Shown: positions 31,582-41,566 of the stretch, in pieces
Position numbering within the stretch: the stretch's first letter is position 1
How the letters are laid out: the number at the start of each line of letters is the position of its first letter
Source of the DNA: Arcanobacterium buesumense
GTDB lineage: Bacteria; Actinomycetota; Actinomycetes; Actinomycetales; Actinomycetaceae
Assembly (NCBI RefSeq): GCF_012563545.1
Contig: NZ_CP050804.1
Span: 992,001-1,056,000, forward strand
Reading direction: 5' to 3'
DNA length: 64,000 bases
Position numbers and translations under genes: made by a program
The notes under the pieces: model-generated
Database searches by the model: none
What the model saw: the letters and a program-made list of their open reading frames with translations, nothing else
Told to the model about the DNA's origin: nothing

Positions 31582-32364
31582 CTAATTCTCCCAGGGAGTA
31601 AGCCGTAACTTCCGCTCTTCTACTCCCACGCCCTGCTCTGAACGACGAATAAGTTCCTCGACAGTGTCCGTACCGGCACGAACCTGGGTACCCGCTATAC
31701 CGTCAAGAGTACCATCAGCAATTGCAGCAATGATCTCAGCAACTTCTTGGGGATCATTCCACTGTGTACGTTCTTGATGCATTAACCGATTAGCAGTCAT
31801 ATCTGTTTGGACGACGCCAGGAGCAACAGAAAACACCCGCAAACCGTGCTCTGCCCCAGCTTCATGCAATGAACCGGCGAAACGTAGAAGCGCTGTTTTA
31901 GAGACATAATAGGATGAGGCTAAAGCCGTATCTTTAACTGCCGCGCCAGACGATAAATCAATAATCCGCCCACCACCACGAGCAAGCATACTCGGCACCA
32001 ATGCATGCGCCAGCAAATAAGGTGCCCGAAGATTAATTTCCTGAGTAAGCCACCAATCATGCGGATCAGTTTCCCAAGGTAAGGCTTCTTCAGCCATAAT
32101 ACCGGCATTATTAATCAATAGATCTACTGGATATTCACTAATTTTGTGACATAAATGCGTTATTTCTTGAACTTGCGCAAGATCAACACCAAATGTTAAG
32201 ACCGTGGCACCACGTGCATTACATGCCTTTGCAGTATCATACAAAGCTTCTTGCGTACGTGCTAATAAAAGCATAGTCCGCCCAGGACGAGCCAAGTTAC
32301 GCGCGATATGCGCTCCTATACCACGAGAAGCACCGGTTAATAATACTGTTGTTGAAGCATCCAT
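31582..32364 (-). CDS. Short-chain dehydrogenase/reductase
   Basis: Classical SDR of 260 aa with TGASRGIG (nucleotide-binding, residues 10-17), LLINNAGIM, and the catalytic S-YYVSK set (IDLSSGAAVKDTALASSYYVSK). LLLARTQE after the second strand (Arg after the strand end) favours NADP(H). PGVVQTDM follows as usual. Substrate cannot be told. It is on the minus strand 90 bases before the argD-like operon and just after the pheT terminators, so it is probably transcribed alone or as read-through. Confidence 0.9.
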   Translation of the reverse strand: MDASTTVLLTGASRGIGAHIARNLARPGRTMLLLARTQEALYDTAKACNARGATVLTFGVDLAQVQEITHLCHKISEYPVDLLINNAGIMAEEALPWETDPHDWWLTQEINLRAPYLLAHALVPSMLARGGGRIIDLSSGAAVKDTALASSYYVSKTALLRFAGSLHEAGAEHGLRVFSVAPGVVQTDMTANRLMHQERTQWNDPQEVAEIIAAIADGTLDGIAGTQVRAGTDTVEELIRRSEQGVGVEERKLRLTPWEN

Positions 32365-32372
32365 AAAATTAT

Positions 32373-32455
32373 TCTAGCGTGTGAAGAAAGACAAGAGCTT
32401 TCCCCACACGCTAGAACATAGCCATGCATCTTTATAGATGCATGCGCGTCAAAAG
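32373..32455 (-). terminator. Two hairpins downstream of pheT
   Basis: Two stems follow pheT. The first (32420-32455) has ATGCATC/GATGCAT arms and outer TAGCC/GGCTA. The second (32373-32415) has TCTAGCGTGTG/CACACGCTAGA with an inner GAAAG/CTTTC, followed on the minus strand by a T-rich AATAATTTTA. Together they are a likely terminator for pheST. Confidence 0.65.
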
Positions 32456-32456
32456 G

Positions 32457-35039
32457 CTATCCGCGTAACTGAGCACCGAATTTTTTACCAGTTCGTTTGA
32501 TGATACGCTTTCGCACTGATGCAGCTTCTTCAGCAGTCAATGTATGATCTGTTCCGCGCAACCGCAAAGCAAAAGCCAAGGACTTCTTTCTATTTGGAAT
32601 TTGATCGCCTGTATAGACGTCAAATAGCCGAACTTCTTCAAGAAGCGCTCCAGCTGCATCTATAATTGCTTCTTTGACTTCGCCGGCCGGCAAGTCTTCG
32701 TCAACCACCAAAGCGATATCCTCTTTGGCTGCCGGGAAAGAACTGACCGGAAGGATATTTCTTGGCTGATCCGCAACTGTCTTCAGTAATATGTCGATAT
32801 CTACTTCGAAGGCAATAGAACGCGCCGGCAAATCAAATGCTTTACACACCTTAGGTGCTAATTCTCCAGCAAAACCAATAACTATACCGTTCACACTCGC
32901 TTGCGCTCCACGGCCTGGATGGAGCGGTGGTCGATCGATATTAGCAAAGGTCACTTCTGCGCCCAATGTTTCAACAATAACCATTACAGCATTAAGGGCA
33001 TCCCGCCAATCCCATTCCACCGCGGAAAAACCAGATGTGGCCTGAGCAGCAATCGGAGTTGCCACTCCACCAATATGGTGGGGCTGAGCGGGCATCGCCT
33101 GTGCCAATGCAGCTAGTTGCACATCAGTAGGGCGTTGTCCTGGATGCGGAGTTTCAGCTGGTACTAATCCATGTGGACGCGTTACTATCGACGACTCAAA
33201 AATCGCAACAGCCGGATTCGATCGGGCAACATTCATCTTGGCAGTTTCCAATAACGAATCAAGAACCGATGTCCGCATATAAGGCGATTCTTCTTGCAAA
33301 GGATTGGCCAAAACAATTGCTTCACGGCGTTGGTCCAGCTTTGGAATCAGTTGCTTATCAAAAGTAGACTCAGAAACGAAAGGATAAGACAATACTTGCA
33401 TCCATCCTTGCTCTGCTAATGCCCGAACAATATCTCGTTGCTGGCGCTGTTGACGTGTTAAACCAGCTCCACCGGCAGGGGTGGGCAACACAGAAGCAAT
33501 CTCACCATATCCAACAAGACGAGCAATTTCCTCGACAAAATGAGCTGACCCAACAAGATCAGGGCGCCACGGGGCAGGAGTAACGCTGAGTACTTCTCCC
33601 TTATCTTGCACAGTACAGCCAATATCTTGCAGAATACGGATAACCTCAGCGCGCGGCAGTTCTAAACCGGTAAGACGCTGGACTTCGGACACCGCAAAAT
33701 CAATAGGTTCAATCTCTGGAACCGTATTGAGATCGAAACTATCCTCATCAATCGTACCGCCACCGAAATCAACGAGAATTTCAGCAACCATTTGCGCTGC
33801 TAATGGAGCGATAGTCGGATCGACGCCGCGCTCGAAACGCTTCGAAGCTTCTGAGGGCAAACGGTGACGACGAGCCATACGAGCAATTGAAACTGGATCA
33901 AAGTGGGCAGCCTCAATCAAAATATCAGTTGTTTCGGGACCAATTTCAGTTTCACTACCGCCCATAACTCCAGCTAACCCCACTGGACGTGCGCCCACTG
34001 CCCCGTGAGAATCAGCAATGATCAAATCCTCGTCATGTAACGAACGAACAACACCGTCAAGAGTGGTCAGCTTTTCACCTGTATGTGCTCGACGAACAAC
34101 GAGAGGTTCAACCACTTTTGCTAAATCATAAGCATGCAGTGGTTGGCCAAGATCGAGCATCACATAATTTGTAGCGTCAACACTTAATGAAATCGGGCGC
34201 ATACCTGCGGCAGTTAGCCGGTCTTGCATCCACTTGGGCGACTGAGCATTGGGATCTACGCCACGTACAATTCGGGTAACAAAACGGTCAGCACCCGGTT
34301 TTCCATGGATCGGATTCTCGTCAGCGACTCGAACTTCAAATCCCTTATTATTCGCCGGTAGAAATTCAGAATTGAAATTTTCCAAGAGTCCGGGGTCAGT
34401 AAATTTAGCACCGGTTGAATGAGAGTATTCCCGCGCAACTCCACGCATCGAAAAACAATAGCCACGATCTGGCGTAACGTTGATCTCTAAGGTCTCTGTA
34501 GCAAGACCTAGATACGCAAGGACGTCCTCCCCAACACCAGGTAGTCCGATTTTTTCAGCTTCGTCGTCGTCATGTGCTAAAACGATTATCCCGTCATGGT
34601 CTTCACCTAAACCAAGCTCACGAGCCGAACATATCATACCGTCAGAAATATGCCCATAGGTTTTGCGTGCCGCAATAGCAAAATTACCTGGCAACACAGC
34701 GCCCGGAAGTGAAACGACGACGTAATCACCTTCAACAAAATTATGCGCGCCACAAATAATTCCACGTGAAGGAAAATCAACAGGCTCTTTTCCTTCACCT
34801 GGTGCATCATTATGTGCCCCCACATCAACACGGCAGTAGTTGATAAGTTTGCCATTTTTCTGTGGCTCTTTAACTAACGTTAAAACTTTTCCCACAACAA
34901 TAGGACCAGATACATCCGGTTGATGTATCTCTTCTTCTTCAAGGCCAACTTTAACAAGATCAGCAGCAAGTTGTGCCGCAGTTAGATCTTCCGGAATCTC
35001 AACATGGCTCGCAAGCCAGTCAATAGGAATTAGTGGCAT
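32457..35039 (-). CDS. pheT: Phenylalanyl-tRNA synthetase beta chain
   Basis: Large subunit of the alpha2-beta2 enzyme, 860 aa, a usual actinobacterial length. Domains in order: N-terminal segment (PIDWLASHV), tRNA-binding EMAP/OB domain (about 40-165; GRGIICGAHNF, SDGMICSARELGLG), B3/B4 editing domain (about 220-400), B5 domain (about 415-485), the catalytic-like core and the C-terminal FDX-ACB anticodon-binding domain (FPAAKEDIALVVDEDLPAGEV... to the end). It overlaps pheS by one base. Confidence 0.97.
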   Translation of the reverse strand: MPLIPIDWLASHVEIPEDLTAAQLAADLVKVGLEEEEIHQPDVSGPIVVGKVLTLVKEPQKNGKLINYCRVDVGAHNDAPGEGKEPVDFPSRGIICGAHNFVEGDYVVVSLPGAVLPGNFAIAARKTYGHISDGMICSARELGLGEDHDGIIVLAHDDDEAEKIGLPGVGEDVLAYLGLATETLEINVTPDRGYCFSMRGVAREYSHSTGAKFTDPGLLENFNSEFLPANNKGFEVRVADENPIHGKPGADRFVTRIVRGVDPNAQSPKWMQDRLTAAGMRPISLSVDATNYVMLDLGQPLHAYDLAKVVEPLVVRRAHTGEKLTTLDGVVRSLHDEDLIIADSHGAVGARPVGLAGVMGGSETEIGPETTDILIEAAHFDPVSIARMARRHRLPSEASKRFERGVDPTIAPLAAQMVAEILVDFGGGTIDEDSFDLNTVPEIEPIDFAVSEVQRLTGLELPRAEVIRILQDIGCTVQDKGEVLSVTPAPWRPDLVGSAHFVEEIARLVGYGEIASVLPTPAGGAGLTRQQRQQRDIVRALAEQGWMQVLSYPFVSESTFDKQLIPKLDQRREAIVLANPLQEESPYMRTSVLDSLLETAKMNVARSNPAVAIFESSIVTRPHGLVPAETPHPGQRPTDVQLAALAQAMPAQPHHIGGVATPIAAQATSGFSAVEWDWRDALNAVMVIVETLGAEVTFANIDRPPLHPGRGAQASVNGIVIGFAGELAPKVCKAFDLPARSIAFEVDIDILLKTVADQPRNILPVSSFPAAKEDIALVVDEDLPAGEVKEAIIDAAGALLEEVRLFDVYTGDQIPNRKKSLAFALRLRGTDHTLTAEEAASVRKRIIKRTGKKFGAQLRG

Positions 35040-36118
35040 TAGTTTCCCCTTCCAGTTGTACCGAATTGCTGAGAAAAGCGAATATCGCCTTCAACCATAT
35101 CGCGCATATCAGCAATAGCATTGCGAAGCATAAGCGTTCTTTCTATCCCCATTCCGAATGCGAAGCCAGTGTACTGATCAGGATCAATTCCCGCATTACG
35201 TAACACTTCTGGATTAACCATGCCGCAACCGCCCCATTCTATCCAGCCAGCTCCGCCTTTCTTTTGCGGGAACCACAAATCCATCTCTGCTGACGGTTCG
35301 GTAAATGGAAAATATGATGGACGTAAACGAGTACGTGCCTCAGGGCCGAAAAGTTTACGCGCGAAATGATCCAACGTGCCTTTGAGATGCTCCATTGTTA
35401 GCCCCTTATCCACAGCAAGACCCTCTATCTGGTGGAAAACCGGTGTGTGTGTAGCATCTAACGCGTCTGTGCGGAACACCTTTCCTGGACAAACAATGTA
35501 AAGTGGCACTCCCCGTTCAAGCATTGCGTGAGATTGAACTGGAGAGGTATGTGTGCGTAGCACTAGACCAGGTTGTGCACTAATTTCATCACTATCAAGC
35601 TGAGCTGTCCCATAAATGTAAAATGTGTCTTGCATCTGACGAGCCGGATGGTCAGGGCCAAAATTCAATGCATCAAAATTGAACCATTCATGTTCAAGTT
35701 CTGGCCCTTCGACGATCTGCCATCCCATTCCTACAAAGAGATCAGAAATATCTTCCATTAATGCTGGCAAAGGATGACGTGCGCCTCGTGGCGAACGACG
35801 AATCGGGACGGTCACATCCACTTTCTCTTCCGCTAACATTCGTTCTTCAGCAGCTGCCTCCACCCGAGCAGTAGCAAGTGCAAGTGCTTGCTGAATTTCT
35901 TTACGTGCAGCACCCATAAGTTTTCCGGCTATCGGGCGTTCACTTTTATCGAGTGTTTTAATCTGCATGTTAGCCAACGTAATTGGAGCGTTGTCTCCGT
36001 TGTGGGCAAGGCGAGCTTCTTTCAATTCATCGAGAGAATCTGCATGCGAGAATGCTTCTTTCGCAGCTTGTATCGCTGCGGCAATCCCTGCTTCATCCAG
36101 CGGACTCAGGGGTTCCAT
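35039..36118 (-). CDS. pheS: Phenylalanyl-tRNA synthetase alpha chain
   Basis: Catalytic subunit, 359 aa. An N-terminal coiled coil (about 1-100) is followed by the class II core: [40 protein letters not shown] (motif 1 region), [10 protein letters not shown]-like [10 protein letters not shown] (motif 2), [21 protein letters not shown] and [14 protein letters not shown] (motif 3). The residue order DTFYIYG and AFGMGIER is standard. The gene is headed by a structured leader and runs directly into pheT. Confidence 0.97.
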   Translation of the reverse strand: MEPLSPLDEAGIAAAIQAAKEAFSHADSLDELKEARLAHNGDNAPITLANMQIKTLDKSERPIAGKLMGAARKEIQQALALATARVEAAAEERMLAEEKVDVTVPIRRSPRGARHPLPALMEDISDLFVGMGWQIVEGPELEHEWFNFDALNFGPDHPARQMQDTFYIYGTAQLDSDEISAQPGLVLRTHTSPVQSHAMLERGVPLYIVCPGKVFRTDALDATHTPVFHQIEGLAVDKGLTMEHLKGTLDHFARKLFGPEARTRLRPSYFPFTEPSAEMDLWFPQKKGGAGWIEWGGCGMVNPEVLRNAGIDPDQYTGFAFGMGIERTLMLRNAIADMRDMVEGDIRFSQQFGTTGRGN

Positions 36119-36140
36119 AATGGCCTTTCATTCTAAATAA

Positions 36141-36215
36141 GGTAACATTACCCATTGTAGAGCGTCTTTCCGACAACTTCTTGTGCCACGATACATATAA
36201 TTCGTCACGCTCTAC
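36141..36215 (-). promoter_or_regulatory. Structured leader upstream of pheS
   Basis: Two inverted repeats precede pheS: GGTAACATTACC (36141-36152) close to the start codon, and a 9-bp pair GTAGAGCGT (36157-36165) with ACGCTCTAC (36207-36215). In the transcript they would form a long hairpin followed by a small one. No T-box sequence or phenylalanine-rich leader peptide was seen, so the role is open. Confidence 0.35.
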
Positions 36216-36750
36216 TGGGAGCTGATATCAAATCCATTATTTTTGGCTAAAGACAGCCTAAAAAATACCCTGTGGGGCAAGTATTAAGTACAAAATATTT
36301 GAGGTTTCCCCCAGCTGTGCATAAAATGTTTAATTAAAAAGATGAACGGGAAGTTTCCCAAGGTGCAATAGGATTTTCGATTCTTTGACATTTTTGCAAA
36401 ATGAACTGAAAACGACGGAGAACGAAAACAGCACACTGTGAGCGATTCATCGAATTGTGACCATACTTGGGGTTTGGAAGTTAATCTTCGGTAGCACAGC
36501 AAAAGCTAACTTTCACAGTATCTAAAGTTTTCTTCCTATTTTTGTTCTTTGGGACTCAGATCTATTCTTCACCTAACATCCACAACTGCACTCGAGATTG
36601 GCTCAAGGGCCTGGCCCCGAAGCGATATCGGAACCAGACCCTTGTAGTCTCACGAGCCGGATTTAATTTGAACCGCCCACTAAATGAGGAACAATTCAAA
36701 CCTTTATAGCCACCTGCAACATCTATTAAACGCTGGATGGCTTATGAAAA
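36216..36750. other. Intergenic region without recognised gene
   Basis: This gap lies between the end of the ABC importer/DapA-like operon and the pheS leader. No convincing gene is present; the one 72-codon minus-strand frame has no ribosome-binding site and an amino-acid mix like random sequence. An imperfect stem at 36604-36644 (CAAGGG/CCCTTG with CTGG/CCAG) may end the DapA-like transcript. A weak GGCT/AGCC stem flanked by T and A runs is at 36241-36265. Confidence 0.5.
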
Positions 36751-37671
36751 TTAATCCATCAACCCAGCTTGCCTAAGAATAGCAGCGATTCCTTCTTCTT
36801 CTGCTGGCGTTAGCTTTGAAACAGGCTCAGGCATCTGATTTGACTCAAAAATACCCAAAGCCTTTAGAGCGGTCTTGAAAGCTCCCACGCCTGCTCCGAA
36901 TCCAGTCGTCGTCGTCGGAACCATCACGATGCGCATCAGGTCAGACAATCTGTCTTGTTCTTTACGTACTGTCTCCCAGTCGCCCGCCATATAAGCGTTC
37001 CACTGACGTACATAGCCAGCAGGATCGACATTGGCCAAGCCAGGAACAGACCCGTCAGCGCCACCCAGATATGCACCATCAACAACAACCTCATGCCCTG
37101 TCAGCAATGAAAGCGGATGACCAGCACGTTCGTTGTCTTGAAGTAGGAAACGGAATGATACGTCATCGCCGGATGAGTCTTTAACTCCAGCAAGCACTCC
37201 GTCTTCACCAAGTTTCATCAGTAACGCCGGTGGAAGTTTCACGTGTACGCACACCGGAATATCATAGGCAAATAAAGGCAACTCAGTAGCTGCATGAATC
37301 TGCCGGAAGTGCCGTTCGATCTGTGGCAATCCACCTAGTGCATAAAACGGCGCAGTGGAAACAATCCCGTCTACTCCGATCGCTTCAGCTTGTTTAACGT
37401 GTTCAATAACTCGGTCTGTTTGAGTATCAATCACACCAGCTAAAATGGGGACTCGTCCAGCTACAACTTCTTTTGTAGCACGAAGAATTTCCTCACGACG
37501 CGCTGGAGTTACGAACGCACCCTCGCCGGATGATCCCAGTGCGAAAACACCATGAACACCGGCTTGAATCATACGATCGAGGCCACGCTGATAAGACTCC
37601 GCATCAAAAGTCCCATCTTCATGTTCTGCAACTACAACTGGTGGAATTACTCCACGAAATTCTGTCATCAT
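36751..37671 (-). CDS. DapA/NanA-family Schiff-base aldolase
   Basis: TIM-barrel lyase of 306 aa in the dihydrodipicolinate synthase/N-acetylneuraminate lyase family. The phosphate/carboxylate-binding loop reads GSSGEG (46-51), the catalytic Tyr is in FAYDIPV (Y136) and the Schiff-base Lys in GVKDSSGD (K164). DapA usually has GTTGE, so dihydrodipicolinate synthesis is not assured. It is the last gene after an oligopeptide-type importer, 6 bases downstream, so it may act on an imported compound; sialic acid or another 2-oxo acid is possible but unproven. Confidence 0.85.
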   Translation of the reverse strand: MMTEFRGVIPPVVVAEHEDGTFDAESYQRGLDRMIQAGVHGVFALGSSGEGAFVTPARREEILRATKEVVAGRVPILAGVIDTQTDRVIEHVKQAEAIGVDGIVSTAPFYALGGLPQIERHFRQIHAATELPLFAYDIPVCVHVKLPPALLMKLGEDGVLAGVKDSSGDDVSFRFLLQDNERAGHPLSLLTGHEVVVDGAYLGGADGSVPGLANVDPAGYVRQWNAYMAGDWETVRKEQDRLSDLMRIVMVPTTTTGFGAGVGAFKTALKALGIFESNQMPEPVSKLTPAEEEGIAAILRQAGLMD

Positions 37672-37677
37672 CTTTCC

Positions 37678-38487
37678 TTAAAGAGTTGGGTGCAACAAGG
37701 ATGGCGCTGCGCCCAAAAGTTTCCGAGTATATGGGTCCTTAGGATCTGCTAGCAGTTCATCGGCAGGTCCTTCTTCAACAACAAGACCTTTATTCATCAC
37801 TGCAATTCGATCCGAAACATAACGCACGGTTTGAATATCATGAGAAATAAAAACCATGGCTAGGTTGAGCTCTTTTTTCAAATCCGTGAGCAGATTGAGA
37901 ATCTGTGCACGCACTGACACGTCAAGAGCTGAAGTGGGTTCATCTGCAATAATTGCGCTTGGTTCCAAGGCTAACGCACGTGCAATTGCCACACGCTGAC
38001 GCTGTCCACCAGAAAGCTGACCAGGTAAAGCATCAAGTGCTGATGCAGGTAGGCCCACCATGGAGATAAGGTCACTCACCCGCTTTTCACGTTCTGCCTC
38101 AGTACCGATCTTGTGTACTCGCATTGGATCAGCAAGCTGATCATGGATGACCATACGAGGATTCAAGGCAGTTGCCGGATCTTGGAAAACCACCGAGACT
38201 ACACGACCGATACGACGACGAGCATCCGCGGTACGTTTGGTAACCTCTTCACCGTTAAAGAAGACCTGACCTTCAGTTGCAGCTTGCAGACCACACATCA
38301 CGTTTGCGGTTGTGGACTTTCCACAGCCTGACTCGCCTACAATACCGAGCGTCTTACCGGGCATAACTTTCATGTTCACGCCACGCACAGCTTGGATCTT
38401 GTTAGGCTTGAAAAGTGAACCAGTTCGAGTTGAGAACGTTACTTTGACATCTTTAAGCTCAATAATAGGAGTTTCGTGAGAAGTCAC
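37678..38487 (-). CDS. Oligopeptide-type ABC transporter ATPase (OppF/DppF)
   Basis: Second ATPase of the importer, 269 aa. Walker A is GESGCGKST (near 51-59), signature LSGGQRQRVAIARAL, Walker B AIIADEPTSALD and H-loop FISHD. The C-terminal DPKDPYTRKLLGAAP is the OppF-type end that in relatives carries Fe-S or regulatory features; only the short form is here. It overlaps the fusion gene by 4 bases and precedes the DapA-like gene. Confidence 0.92.
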   Translation of the reverse strand: MTSHETPIIELKDVKVTFSTRTGSLFKPNKIQAVRGVNMKVMPGKTLGIVGESGCGKSTTANVMCGLQAATEGQVFFNGEEVTKRTADARRRIGRVVSVVFQDPATALNPRMVIHDQLADPMRVHKIGTEAEREKRVSDLISMVGLPASALDALPGQLSGGQRQRVAIARALALEPSAIIADEPTSALDVSVRAQILNLLTDLKKELNLAMVFISHDIQTVRYVSDRIAVMNKGLVVEEGPADELLADPKDPYTRKLLGAAPSLLHPTL

Positions 38488-40520
38488 AGCTGTTCACCTA
38501 CTTTCGATGTAGCATTAGTTTCTTCGGGACGCGGCGGCAAAGCTGCGTAATAGTGGCGTGGTCCAACTTCCGTGAGAACCGGACGAATATCCAATCCATA
38601 ATCTGGATGTGAAGAACGCGGAGCAAAACGATCGCCAATTGGGAAATCTTGTGGCGACGGTACTGTACCAGGTACCTGGTGCAGTCGACCTGAACCAGAT
38701 TCAATTGAAAGCACCGCACCTAGCAGACCACGGGTGTATTCGTGTGTCGGGTTGAGCAACAGTTCTGACGTTGGTGCCTGTTCAATAACCTGACCTGCGT
38801 ACATGACTGTAATAGAGTGCGCCACCTCAGCAACCAGGGCCAAATCGTGTGAAACGAAGATCATTGCAAAGCCAAGCTTTTCACGAAGCTCATTTAGCAA
38901 AGCAATAACTTGTTTTTGAACGGTAACGTCAAGAGCCGTTGTAGGCTCATCAGCAATCACGAGCTTAGGATCACGGGTCAGTGCCATAGCGATCAAAACT
39001 CGCTGACGTTGACCGCCAGACAACTCGTGTGGGTAAGATTCCAAAGTTCGCTTTGGATCAAGCCCAACAAGCTCAAGAAGCTCTTCAGCAGTACGAGTAC
39101 CACCACGTGATGTTAACTGTTTCATCTGGGACTTGATCAACATAGCTGGATTGAGTGAGCTCAATGCATCTTGGTAGATCATTGCCATTTCATGGCCGAG
39201 TAATGCTTGACGTTCCTTTGCTTCCATTTCAAGGAGATTCTTGCCCTTGTATAGGAGTTCGCCGGAAAGCTGAGCACGTGGATCGATCAGCCCCATAATC
39301 GAGAGTGCGGTAATGGACTTACCACATCCAGATTCACCGACAAGTCCCATCGTCTCACCTGGAGAGACTGTGAAAGAGACGTTATCGACGACGTTGACAT
39401 CTCCGTGGCGTGGGAATTTAATAGAGAAATTCTTTACCTCTAGTAACGGCGTGATACTAGGATCGGAGATAAAGCGGTCATCACGTTTTTCTTCGACCGC
39501 ACGCAGCGCATCAATTCGAGCTTGCAAAGACTCTGCCTGTTCGGCATAAGCCAACCGTGGGTCAAGAAGAAGCTTATCTGCTTCACGCTTAGAAGAAGCG
39601 TCAACTTGAGCCACCGATACACCTTTAGGAGCAGCAACCATTGCGTCGGTGATGCCTTCAGACAAAATATTTAAGCACAAGACGGTAATCATGATCAGAA
39701 CACCTGGGAAGAAGGCGGTCCACCACTTGCCGAGCATAACAGAAATATTTGCGGATGCGTCGGAGAGAACATTACCCCAGGTAGGAACCATAGCTGATTG
39801 CAAACCGGAGCCAATGAATGTTAATGACGCTTCAAGGATGATAGCGTCAGCAACCAAAACGGTGGCGAAGACGAGTACCGGAGCTGCGGTATTACGCATA
39901 ACGTGCTTGATCAGAATCCATGGTGCACGTGCACCCGAGACTATCACAGCTCGAACGTAGTCTTCACCATATGCACTCATAACATTTGCACGGACAATGC
40001 GTGCTAACTGTGGGGTGTAGACGAATGCGATTGAACAGATAATAACAAGGAGAATACCTGCAAGATTATCTGAGCTAAAACGAGCCGAGAAGACAAGAAC
40101 TGTCACAGCGGCCATTGCAATTCCTGGAACAGCCATAATGATGTCCAAGATACGCATAATAACTTCGGAAATTGACTTGCGGACAACTGCAGCGATCGAA
40201 CCGATAATTGCACCGAAGAACAATGCGATGGCAGTCGAGCTTAGTCCGATAATTAACGAGTATCGGCCACCGTATAGGAGTCGGCTGAGGATGTCACGAC
40301 CAACGTGGTCAGTGCCAAACAGGTGAGCGCTACTTGGTTCTGCCCATTTTTCAAAAATAGCTTCCGGCGAATACGGTGCGATAAACGGTGCCAGAATCGA
40401 GATGACAGCGATAAGCGCAAGCACACACATAGCAATTCGCGAACCGAGGTTCATATTACGAATACGTGAGAAGCGAACTCCTGGTTGCGTAACTTTAGTA
40501 AGTTTTTCTTTCTTTCCCAT
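38484..40520 (-). CDS. Fused ABC permease-ATPase (DppC-DppD type)
   Basis: Single 678-aa protein joining two importer parts. Residues 1 to about 300 are a DppC-type permease with six membrane helices and the EAA-like loop (AVIVSGARAPWILIKHVMRN). After a linker of about 45 residues (DASSKREADKLLLDPRLAYAEQ...) an OppD-type ATPase follows: Walker A GESGCGKS, signature LSGGQRQRVLIAMAL, Walker B LVIADEPTTALD, and the C-terminal NPTHEYTRGLLGAVL...PGTVPSPQ. I chose ATG 40520 (MGKKEKL) over a GTG two codons earlier. Such fusions are known in Actinobacteria. Confidence 0.92.
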   Translation of the reverse strand: MGKKEKLTKVTQPGVRFSRIRNMNLGSRIAMCVLALIAVISILAPFIAPYSPEAIFEKWAEPSSAHLFGTDHVGRDILSRLLYGGRYSLIIGLSSTAIALFFGAIIGSIAAVVRKSISEVIMRILDIIMAVPGIAMAAVTVLVFSARFSSDNLAGILLVIICSIAFVYTPQLARIVRANVMSAYGEDYVRAVIVSGARAPWILIKHVMRNTAAPVLVFATVLVADAIILEASLTFIGSGLQSAMVPTWGNVLSDASANISVMLGKWWTAFFPGVLIMITVLCLNILSEGITDAMVAAPKGVSVAQVDASSKREADKLLLDPRLAYAEQAESLQARIDALRAVEEKRDDRFISDPSITPLLEVKNFSIKFPRHGDVNVVDNVSFTVSPGETMGLVGESGCGKSITALSIMGLIDPRAQLSGELLYKGKNLLEMEAKERQALLGHEMAMIYQDALSSLNPAMLIKSQMKQLTSRGGTRTAEELLELVGLDPKRTLESYPHELSGGQRQRVLIAMALTRDPKLVIADEPTTALDVTVQKQVIALLNELREKLGFAMIFVSHDLALVAEVAHSITVMYAGQVIEQAPTSELLLNPTHEYTRGLLGAVLSIESGSGRLHQVPGTVPSPQDFPIGDRFAPRSSHPDYGLDIRPVLTEVGPRHYYAALPPRPEETNATSKVGEQL

Positions 40521-40522
40521 GA

Positions 40523-41473
40523 TCACACCGACCTAATACGTGGGTTAATCAGCAAGTAAAGCATATCCACGATGATATTGACAATGATGAATGCGATAGC
40601 AACAACGAGTGCACCACCTTGTACCAGGTTGACCCAGTTGTTCTGAATACCCTTAATAAGGACTTGTCCCATACCGTTGATAGCAAAAATAATTTCGATA
40701 ACAACGGCGCCACCCATCAAGTAGCCAACACGTAGACCAAGGACAGTTACTGGTGTGATGAGCGCGTTACGCAAGACGTTGCGGCCAATGACCACAGACT
40801 TTGGAATACCAGCGCCAAGAGCTGTTCGAACATAGTCTCGATCGAGTTCTTCAACCATAGATGTTCTCACAACACGAGTCATCTGGCCGATGACAGGGAT
40901 TGCCAATGCTACTGCTGGTAAGAGCATGCGTAGGAACCAACCGCTAAAGTCATCAAACATTCCGGGAAGAGCGCCCGAAACAGGAAGCTTTCCGATAAAT
41001 GCTAAAACAAGGAGCACAGCGAGCCAGAAGGACGGTGTGCCGATACAAATAACTGAAAGGACACGAATAACTTGATCTGGCCAACGATCGCGATAGATAG
41101 CTGCGAGAACGCCCAAAGGGAAAGAAAATAGCACAGCCAAAATGAGACCGAAGAACGTTAACTGTAGTGTGACAGGCAACGCTTGACCTATGAGAGAAGA
41201 AACAGTATTCGATACGCCTACTCCGTAGATGCCAAGATCTCCTTGGACGAGATTAACGATGTATACGCCTAACCGCACTAGCAGTGGTTCATTCAAACCT
41301 TGCTGTTCACGGAAGGCTTCGAGTTCAGTGGGAGTAGCGTTTTCGCCAAGCGTACTGTACGCCGGGTCAATTGGCGAAAGCGCCATGATGAGGAAGACAA
41401 GGACGGTCACGCCTAGCACCATTACTGGTAACGCAATCAGACGACGCCCGATGAGTCTAAGTAGATTATTCAT
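40523..41473 (-). CDS. Oligopeptide-type ABC transporter permease (DppB)
   Basis: Membrane subunit of 316 aa. It opens LLRLIGRRLIALPVMVLGVTVLVFLIMAL, a typical DppB first helix, followed by the periplasmic-side loop with LGENATPTELEAFREQQGLNEPLLVRLG. The coupling loop is YVRTALGAGIPKSVVIGRNVLRNALIT. Six helices are visible. It precedes the permease-ATPase fusion and forms the heterodimeric channel with it. Confidence 0.93.
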   Translation of the reverse strand: MNNLLRLIGRRLIALPVMVLGVTVLVFLIMALSPIDPAYSTLGENATPTELEAFREQQGLNEPLLVRLGVYIVNLVQGDLGIYGVGVSNTVSSLIGQALPVTLQLTFFGLILAVLFSFPLGVLAAIYRDRWPDQVIRVLSVICIGTPSFWLAVLLVLAFIGKLPVSGALPGMFDDFSGWFLRMLLPAVALAIPVIGQMTRVVRTSMVEELDRDYVRTALGAGIPKSVVIGRNVLRNALITPVTVLGLRVGYLMGGAVVIEIIFAINGMGQVLIKGIQNNWVNLVQGGALVVAIAFIIVNIIVDMLYLLINPRIRSV

Positions 41474-41506
41474 TCGATCTATTCCTTATGACTGCTATTT
41501 AATTAA

Positions 41507-41542
41507 GAGGGGGCGGATGCGGGTGTACGCATCCGCCCCCTC
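41507..41542 (-). promoter_or_regulatory. Intercistronic hairpin after the binding-protein gene
   Basis: A perfect 15-bp stem, GAGGGGGCGGATGCG with a six-base loop, lies between the solute-binding protein gene and the permease genes. No U-tract follows. Such hairpins commonly protect the upstream mRNA or partly terminate it, so that more binding protein than permease is made. That role is inferred from position. Confidence 0.7.
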
Positions 41543-41566
41543 AAAGAAATAACTCAGCTGTCTGAC

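Noticed and set aside
36118-36300. T-box riboswitch for pheST
   Set aside because: No T-box core sequence or specifier-loop layout could be found; only simple inverted repeats are present.
36284-36502. 72-codon minus-strand frame in the pheS-DapA-like gap
   Set aside because: No ribosome-binding site, Cys/Ser/Phe-rich random-like composition, no neighbours in operon spacing.
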